11,264 nucleotides of DNA from assembly GCA_029880425.1 (NCBI GenBank), contig JAOUOK010000017.1, positions 1 to 11,264 of the forward strand, given 5' to 3'. The stretch is from Gammaproteobacteria bacterium. GTDB lineage: Bacteria > Pseudomonadota > Gammaproteobacteria > UBA6429 > Thiohalophilaceae. Numbering within the stretch: the first letter of the stretch is position 1; every line of letters starts with the position of its first letter. Positions 7,660 through 11,264 of the stretch are shown piece after piece. The notes below the pieces were generated by a model that saw nothing but the letters and a program-made list of their open reading frames with translations, did no database searches and was not told the origin of the DNA. The position numbers were made by a program, and so were the translations under genes.

Positions 7660-7980
7660 TTATTTTAATGTTGCTAACCAGTCAGCGATTTGACGCATTT
7701 CAGCATCACTCACCAGCCCCATAACACCTTTCATAGCAGCAGAATTACCATTACTACGCTTGCCCGATTTAATATCTTTCATCTGGTTGAAAGCATAATC
7801 CGCATTCTGTCCTGCCAGTTTAGGGTACATCGGCATCAGTGGAGTTTTGGCATCTTTACCATGACATGACCAGCATGTCTTGCTCTTGTAAAGAGCTGCA
7901 CCATCAGCCAGTGCAATCGTTGATACAGATAATGATAAAGCTGCAAGTGCAGCACTTACTAATAACTTGGATGTTTTCAT
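7660..7980 (-). CDS. Small monoheme cytochrome c (NosC-type)
   Basis: 106 residues. A Sec signal covers 1-25 (cut after TIALA). One heme motif, CWSCH (36-40), is followed by MYPKLAGQ (51-58) and an axial Met, most likely Met83 (or Met87) in the segment AAMKGVMG, then a C-terminal helix ending IADWLATLK. The size and motifs fit a c5/c553-like class I cytochrome of about 80 mature residues. The gene follows nosZ at 96 bases, with ribosome site AGGTGA at 7985-7990 and a 5-base spacer to the ATG. It is probably co-transcribed with nosZ, though a strong hairpin at 8024-8051 lies between. The likely role is the small soluble donor to the CuA centre of NosZ, inferred from position only. Confidence 0.88.
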   Translation of the reverse strand: MKTSKLLVSAALAALSLSVSTIALADGAALYKSKTCWSCHGKDAKTPLMPMYPKLAGQNADYAFNQMKDIKSGKRSNGNSAAMKGVMGLVSDAEMRQIADWLATLK

Positions 7981-8023
7981 AATATCACCTTAGTTTGTGA
8001 GGTATTTTCTTTTTTAAACTAAA

Positions 8024-8051
8024 TAGGGGGGAACATAAATGCTCCCCCCTA
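8024..8051 (-). terminator. Strong hairpin after nosZ: partial terminator or mRNA stabiliser
   Basis: Arms 8024-8035 and 8040-8051 pair over 12 positions around a 4-base loop (TTTA on the transcript). The stem has six consecutive G-C pairs and one G-U wobble. It begins 25 bases after the nosZ stop codon. The bases after it (TTTAGTTT) are T-rich but not a clean U-run, so termination may be leaky. That would fit high nosZ and lower downstream cytochrome mRNA, or protection of the nosZ 3' end. Whether it terminates cannot be decided by eye. Confidence 0.65.
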
Positions 8052-8076
8052 GCTTCTCGATTAAATAGTTTTATAA

Positions 8077-10365
8077 CTATTTTTTAACTTTAACTGCACC
8101 ATTCTCTTCAAGGAATGTTTTGGCACGCAGCCCCAGGTCAGCCGTCTTAACCTGGTACTGCCAGTGCTGACCAGCCCACAATGTAGCATTCTGATAGTCA
8201 CCTTTCTTAGCGTAACCCTCAGCTTTCTTCTTGGCTTCAGAAGCAAAACCCAGTTGGTCTGTTGCGTCTTCAACCAGTGCGACAACTGTTGGGAAGTCCT
8301 TGTAGTTATGACTGGTGATAAAGCCAACCACTGAGTCAATAACCGCCTGGGTATCAACATTGGTTTTCACCTGCTTGTCATAATCAGCCTTGCTATAAGC
8401 CTGTCCTTCTTCCATCTTACCGGCTTTGGCTTTATAACCTTTCGGTGTTACTAACAGGTAACCCTGCATTTCAAGGTGAAGCGCTGAACAGAACTCTGTA
8501 CAGTAATAAGGGAATACACCTGCTTTATCAGCCTTGAATGTGGCTGATGCGGTCTTACCCGGTTCGATAGATAACTGCACGTTTTCGTTAAATACCGCGA
8601 AACCGTGTGTTTCATCTTCTGCACGTTCCAGGTTAGTCAGATGGATAGAAACCGTTTCACCTTCTTCAACCTGGATAATTTCAGGTGTAATGTGTGAACG
8701 AATCACTGTTCCATAGACATGTACGACACCGTCTTTACGTACAATCTTTTCACGACCAGCACGAGTTTTATACTTGGAGCGACTGTCGGTACGACTATTC
8801 CAACCAGACTTATAACGTACGCCAGGTTTTAACTTATCAGCCTTGATGGCTACCGAGTAATGCGGTTCACCTAATGGAAGCGGCATATCATACAGCAGCT
8901 CCATCTTGTCACCACTGATATCGATCAACTGGTGATTCTGTGGGTGTAATGGTCCAACAGGGTTAAAACGGTCAATCGCAAGCTTGTTTAATGCAACAAG
9001 GTATTTACCATCAGGACTGACTGAATCACCTTCCATTGTCATCAGGTGACCTACGTTGTAATGGATATGAATTTGATCCAGCACTTTACCTTTACAGTAG
9101 TCCCACTTGGTAATCATTGAATCTACATAGATAGAGGTATAAACAGTACATGCTTTTGAATCATACTGAGTATGGAGTGGTCCTAAACCAACTTGAACCT
9201 GCTTATGCAAAGCGGTTTTCAAAGCGATGATAGGAATTCCGTAATCATCTTTACCTGCGAAATTTTTACTATCGATCGCTTGTTTAATTTTCTTCCAGCT
9301 ATAAACCCATGCATGGCTATCGAGTTTACCTGAAATGATGATATGCGAACCATCCGGGCTAACATCAACACCATGAGGACTCTTTGGTTCAGGGATCAGG
9401 TATAACAGACCTTCTTTTACAGCCTGCTTCATTGTGATCAGGTAAGAACCATTAACTTTTTTTACTTTTCCGGCAGCAACCAGTTCAGCAGCTTTCTTCC
9501 AGTTTGTGACATGCAGGAAATCAGTGTCTTTCGCAGAACAACCCGCTTCGAATGGAGGTCGACCTTCACCACCTACATAACGTTCAGAACAGAACGAGTT
9601 AGTGAAACCCCAGCCATAACTGGCGTTTTTACCTGCATCAGAAAGGTCCTGGCTGTAAGGAGGAAGCTCAAATGTAAATGATTGATCTTCATTGATACGA
9701 CCTTTATTCGTGTCAAACTTCCAGTAGGTCACACCACCACGATATTTGTCATTGAACTCTTCCAGTGGAACAAAATCGTTACTAAGCGGTGCTGCATACT
9801 GGGCTGCAGACATAACATATTCTGAATTTGGCGTTACAAAAGCACCACCGTGTGATGATTTGTAGAAAGGACTGGATACGATCTGCTTGGTTTCGAAGTC
9901 ATGTAGATCGATGACAGCAATACGCGGGTTAGCTTTATCATTGATAAAGAGGTACTTACCATCGTATTCACCCTTTGTTTCTGTGAATGCAGGATGGTGG
10001 GTATCACCAAACTTGATTTCACCATCAAGTTTACCCTGGTATAACACTCTTTTTGACTCATCATCATAACCGTAACCCTGCCAGGGTTCTGGGGTGAAGG
10101 CTGCGATGTACTTCAAAATACGCATTGACGGAATACCGTATACGATAACATGGCCACTCTGGCCACCTGAACTGAATGCCAGGTATTCATCACGACCACC
10201 CGTAGGTGTATAGGTTTTTGCCGCCGCCAGAATATCTTTTTGCGTCAGGCCACGATCTTTCATTACTTGATCCAGTGTCTTTGCCGACCATGCTGCTGTC
10301 GATACTGACAGACCTAGCAATAACCCGGTGCAGACTGTAAGTGTGCGTTTTGTAAAGGAATTCAT
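8077..10365 (-). CDS. nosZ: NosZ, clade II (Sec-dependent) nitrous-oxide reductase
   Basis: 762 residues. It reduces N2O to N2 in the periplasm. The signal (1 to ~28) has a KR, not a twin-arginine, so export is by Sec, the mark of clade II. The seven CuZ histidines are visible in the seven-bladed propeller: His123/124 (DTHHP), His172 (SSHGG), His331 (SPHG), His398 (GPLHT), His440 (NVGH) and His502 (GEPH). The cupredoxin domain has the CuA ligands His587 (THGF), Cys622, Cys626, His630 and Met633 in CTEFCSALHLEM; Glu replaces the Trp found in clade I at that loop. Beyond residue ~642 there is an extra ~120-residue Lys/Ala-rich, probably helical tail without CxxCH; clade I NosZ stops near 640. 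The start at 10365 is chosen because GGAGG (10371-10375) sits 5 bases upstream; an in-frame TTG at 10377 overlaps that site and is not credible. Confidence 0.97.
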   Translation of the reverse strand: MNSFTKRTLTVCTGLLLGLSVSTAAWSAKTLDQVMKDRGLTQKDILAAAKTYTPTGGRDEYLAFSSGGQSGHVIVYGIPSMRILKYIAAFTPEPWQGYGYDDESKRVLYQGKLDGEIKFGDTHHPAFTETKGEYDGKYLFINDKANPRIAVIDLHDFETKQIVSSPFYKSSHGGAFVTPNSEYVMSAAQYAAPLSNDFVPLEEFNDKYRGGVTYWKFDTNKGRINEDQSFTFELPPYSQDLSDAGKNASYGWGFTNSFCSERYVGGEGRPPFEAGCSAKDTDFLHVTNWKKAAELVAAGKVKKVNGSYLITMKQAVKEGLLYLIPEPKSPHGVDVSPDGSHIIISGKLDSHAWVYSWKKIKQAIDSKNFAGKDDYGIPIIALKTALHKQVQVGLGPLHTQYDSKACTVYTSIYVDSMITKWDYCKGKVLDQIHIHYNVGHLMTMEGDSVSPDGKYLVALNKLAIDRFNPVGPLHPQNHQLIDISGDKMELLYDMPLPLGEPHYSVAIKADKLKPGVRYKSGWNSRTDSRSKYKTRAGREKIVRKDGVVHVYGTVIRSHITPEIIQVEEGETVSIHLTNLERAEDETHGFAVFNENVQLSIEPGKTASATFKADKAGVFPYYCTEFCSALHLEMQGYLLVTPKGYKAKAGKMEEGQAYSKADYDKQVKTNVDTQAVIDSVVGFITSHNYKDFPTVVALVEDATDQLGFASEAKKKAEGYAKKGDYQNATLWAGQHWQYQVKTADLGLRAKTFLEENGAVKVKK

Positions 10366-10370
10366 AACAT

Positions 10371-10375
10371 CCTCC
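10371..10375 (-). promoter_or_regulatory. Shine-Dalgarno site of nosZ
   Basis: GGAGG on the minus strand, 5 bases before the ATG at 10365. It decides the start: an upstream in-frame TTG (10377) would place this site inside the gene. It is the strongest ribosome site in the window, in keeping with high NosZ synthesis. Confidence 0.85.
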
Positions 10376-10433
10376 AATTAGGAATGCAGAGAGTTTTTAT
10401 TATTTAACAATTTTTAGTATGGAGTTGATCTAC

Positions 10434-10482
10434 TTTTTTGACGATACGCCGCATAGGTAATGAATTACTTGACTTATATCAA
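10434..10482 (-). promoter_or_regulatory. Probable FNR/DNR-dependent promoter of nosZ
   Basis: On the minus strand 10469-10482 reads TTGATATAAGTCAA, one mismatch from the FNR-family consensus TTGAT-N4-ATCAA. At the class II spacing (box centre at -41.5), 10441-10446 reads TATCGT, a 4/6 -10 box, giving a start near 10434 and a leader of about 70 bases before nosZ. The combination of site, spacing and gene content makes anaerobic or NO-responsive control likely; which family member binds is unknown. Confidence 0.72.
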
Positions 10483-10494
10483 GAAAAATCAGAA

Positions 10495-10516
10495 AAGTGT
10501 CTGATATTAAACACTT
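10495..10516. promoter_or_regulatory. Dyad AAGTGT-N10-ACACTT upstream of the nosZ FNR box
   Basis: Perfect 6-base inverted arms (10495-10500 and 10511-10516) are separated by 10 bases. The centre lies 30 bases (about three helical turns) upstream of the FNR box centre and near -71 from the inferred start, a usual place for a second activator. No regulator is recognised, and a six-base arm can occur by chance in AT-rich DNA. Confidence 0.35.
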
Positions 10517-10570
10517 GTATAAACATATAGTTATCTACTGACCGTTTCCTGCCCTTATTACAGGTTGAGT

Positions 10571-10598
10571 ATTTTTGACTTTTCCTGGAGTCAAAAAT
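10571..10598. repeat. 10-bp perfect palindrome downstream of the cytochrome gene
   Basis: ATTTTTGACT (10571-10580) pairs exactly with AGTCAAAAAT (10589-10598) around an 8-base loop. It lies 30 bases beyond the stop of the diheme cytochrome gene. The stem is AT-rich and no U-run follows it on either strand beyond the stem itself, so it is at best a weak terminator of the upstream gene. An operator role is equally possible. Confidence 0.5.
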
Positions 10599-10634
10599 GG
10601 AATCAAAATATAGAGTCAAAAGCGGGCTCAAAAA
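10589..10634 (-). repeat. Four phased TTTTGA direct repeats (12-13 bp apart)
   Basis: TCAAAA on the plus strand (TTTTGA on the minus strand) occurs at 10591, 10603, 10616 and 10628, spaced 12, 13 and 12 bases. Flanking bases are partly shared (GAGTCAAAA in two or three units). The last unit holds the TGA stop of the diheme cytochrome gene, and the first overlaps one arm of the palindrome at 10571-10598. No known element is recognised. Confidence 0.5.
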
Positions 10635-11264
10635 TGTGATAGCAACCGAATATAACTGACCACTGCCTCAACATCAGCCTGGCTAAGAATACCGCGCCAT
10701 GCCGGCATATACCGCTTCTTGCCATCGAGGATACTCTTGGCTATTTCTTCATTACTAAAGCTTTCTGTCTCGTTAGGGTTAGTGAGGTCCATCGGCATAA
10801 TTCCCATCAGGTTCGTCATAATTCCATCACCCTCCCCCTCAACACCGTGACAGACCTGGCAATACTTCTGGTAAATCTGCATACCATGCTCAGGATCACC
10901 CATTAGTTGGTATTTACTCCGTCCCAGAAAACGTAAATAAGCAATCAGGGATTTGACCTGTGAGCCAGTAAATACATTCTTCCACTCCGGCATGGCTTCA
11001 CTGAGCAGGTTATGACGATCACGGCCAGTTATGGTCTGCCGGCCTTCACCTGTAATGATCTTGGTGAGGATGGTATCACTCCGTGATCGCACCGTGGTGT
11101 TCAGGTTTGCCGGACTGATTTTCATTGCTTTTGCCAGGGGCCCATCTCCTTTGCCTTCAGTGCCGTGACAGAGCTGGCAGTAGGAAACGTACAACCTTCT
11201 TCCCTCATAGGCCGATGAGGAATCAGCTGCTACTGCAGGGGTACCCGCTCCAATGAGAGTCAGT
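10628..11264 (-). CDS. Exported diheme cytochrome c (5' end off window)
   Basis: The frame is open from the right edge to a TGA at 10628: 211 residues are visible and the start codon is outside. The first visible residues (LTLIGAGTPAVAA, then DSSSAYEGRR) are the end of a Sec signal peptide, so an internal TTG at 11194 is not the true start. Two class I cytochrome domains follow: CQLCH (29-33 of the visible chain) with axial Met92 (AMPEW) and CQVCH (135-139) with Met186 (YMPAW). Both have the HG.EG.GDG signature after the heme motif. It lies 262 bases upstream of nosZ on the same strand but is probably a separate transcript, because nosZ has its own promoter. It may donate electrons to NosZ or another periplasmic reductase; the sequence does not say which. 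Confidence 0.88.
   Translation of the reverse strand, partial: LTLIGAGTPAVAADSSSAYEGRRLYVSYCQLCHGTEGKGDGPLAKAMKISPANLNTTVRSRSDTILTKIITGEGRQTITGRDRHNLLSEAMPEWKNVFTGSQVKSLIAYLRFLGRSKYQLMGDPEHGMQIYQKYCQVCHGVEGEGDGIMTNLMGIMPMDLTNPNETESFSNEEIAKSILDGKKRYMPAWRGILSQADVEAVVSYIRLLSHF

Noticed and set aside
8064..8081. AATAGTT-TTAT-AACTATT hairpin followed by T's on the plus strand, looking like a plus-strand terminator
   Set aside because: The stem is nearly all A-T, it overlaps the nosZ stop codon, and no plus-strand gene ends here.
8061..8360. 99-codon minus-strand open frame in another phase over the end of nosZ
   Set aside because: Out-of-frame shadow of nosZ with Leu/Arg/Thr-rich low-quality composition and no ribosome site of note.
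10366..10377. Upstream in-frame TTG (10377) as the start of nosZ, giving four more residues
   Set aside because: It lies over the GGAGG ribosome site that serves the ATG at 10365; the shorter start has ideal spacing and begins a standard signal peptide.
10628..11194. Diheme cytochrome as a complete 188-residue protein starting at TTG 11194
   Set aside because: The frame stays open to the window edge and the upstream residues form the end of a signal peptide, so the gene is longer and its start is outside.
1..11264. tRNA, rRNA, insertion sequence, CRISPR or phage features
   Set aside because: None seen; coding density is high and every larger frame belongs to the nos cluster or an adjoining cytochrome.

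Overview
The window holds an almost complete nitrous oxide reductase (nos) gene cluster, with every gene on the minus strand. It reads from right to left in the order [diheme cytochrome c, 5' end off the window] - nosZ - monoheme cytochrome c - diheme c4-like cytochrome - nosB-like - nosD - nosG - nosH - nosF - nosL - nosY (3' end off the window). It is the 'atypical' or clade II arrangement: NosZ has a plain Sec signal rather than a twin-arginine one, a NosB-type membrane protein and NapG/NapH-like iron-sulfur proteins (NosG, NosH) are present, and no NosR or NosX/ApbE-type gene is visible. The moderate AT-richness, Shine-Dalgarno sites, FNR-type operators and protein character suggest a Gram-negative proteobacterium, most likely a gammaproteobacterium able to respire N2O. 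That taxonomic guess is inference only.

Region by region. 10628-11264: C-terminal part of an exported diheme cytochrome c, entering from beyond the right edge. 10366-10627: a 262-base intergenic region with a palindrome, four phased TTTTGA repeats, a dyad, and an FNR/DNR-type box at the right distance from a -10 element for nosZ. 8077-10365: nosZ. 7981-8076: a 12-bp-stem hairpin between nosZ and the next gene. 7660-7980: small monoheme cytochrome c. 7451-7659: an intergenic region with a perfect FNR consensus box and a 5/6 -10 element, probably a second promoter that drives the rest of the cluster. 6677-7450: diheme cytochrome. 6560-6676: a 117-base spacer with a GC-rich tandem repeat and a nested hairpin. 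688 down to 6559: a tight run of nosB, D, G, H, F, L and Y with overlaps or short gaps, consistent with one transcript.

How the genes probably work together. NosH (membrane) and NosG (Tat-exported periplasmic ferredoxin-like) would oxidise quinol and pass electrons to the small c-type cytochromes, which reduce the CuA centre of NosZ. N2O is reduced to N2 at CuZ. NosF, NosY and NosD form the ABC-type complex needed to build CuZ, and the lipoprotein NosL delivers Cu(I). NosB is a cluster-specific membrane protein of unclear job. Two FNR-type boxes suggest that nosZ and the accessory genes are induced together, but from separate promoters, under low oxygen or nitrogen oxides.

The cluster type is known. 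What looks less ordinary is the heme-free ~120-residue C-terminal extension of NosZ, nosL placed between nosF and nosY, the mixed monoheme/diheme cytochrome pair, and the small structured elements in the spacers.
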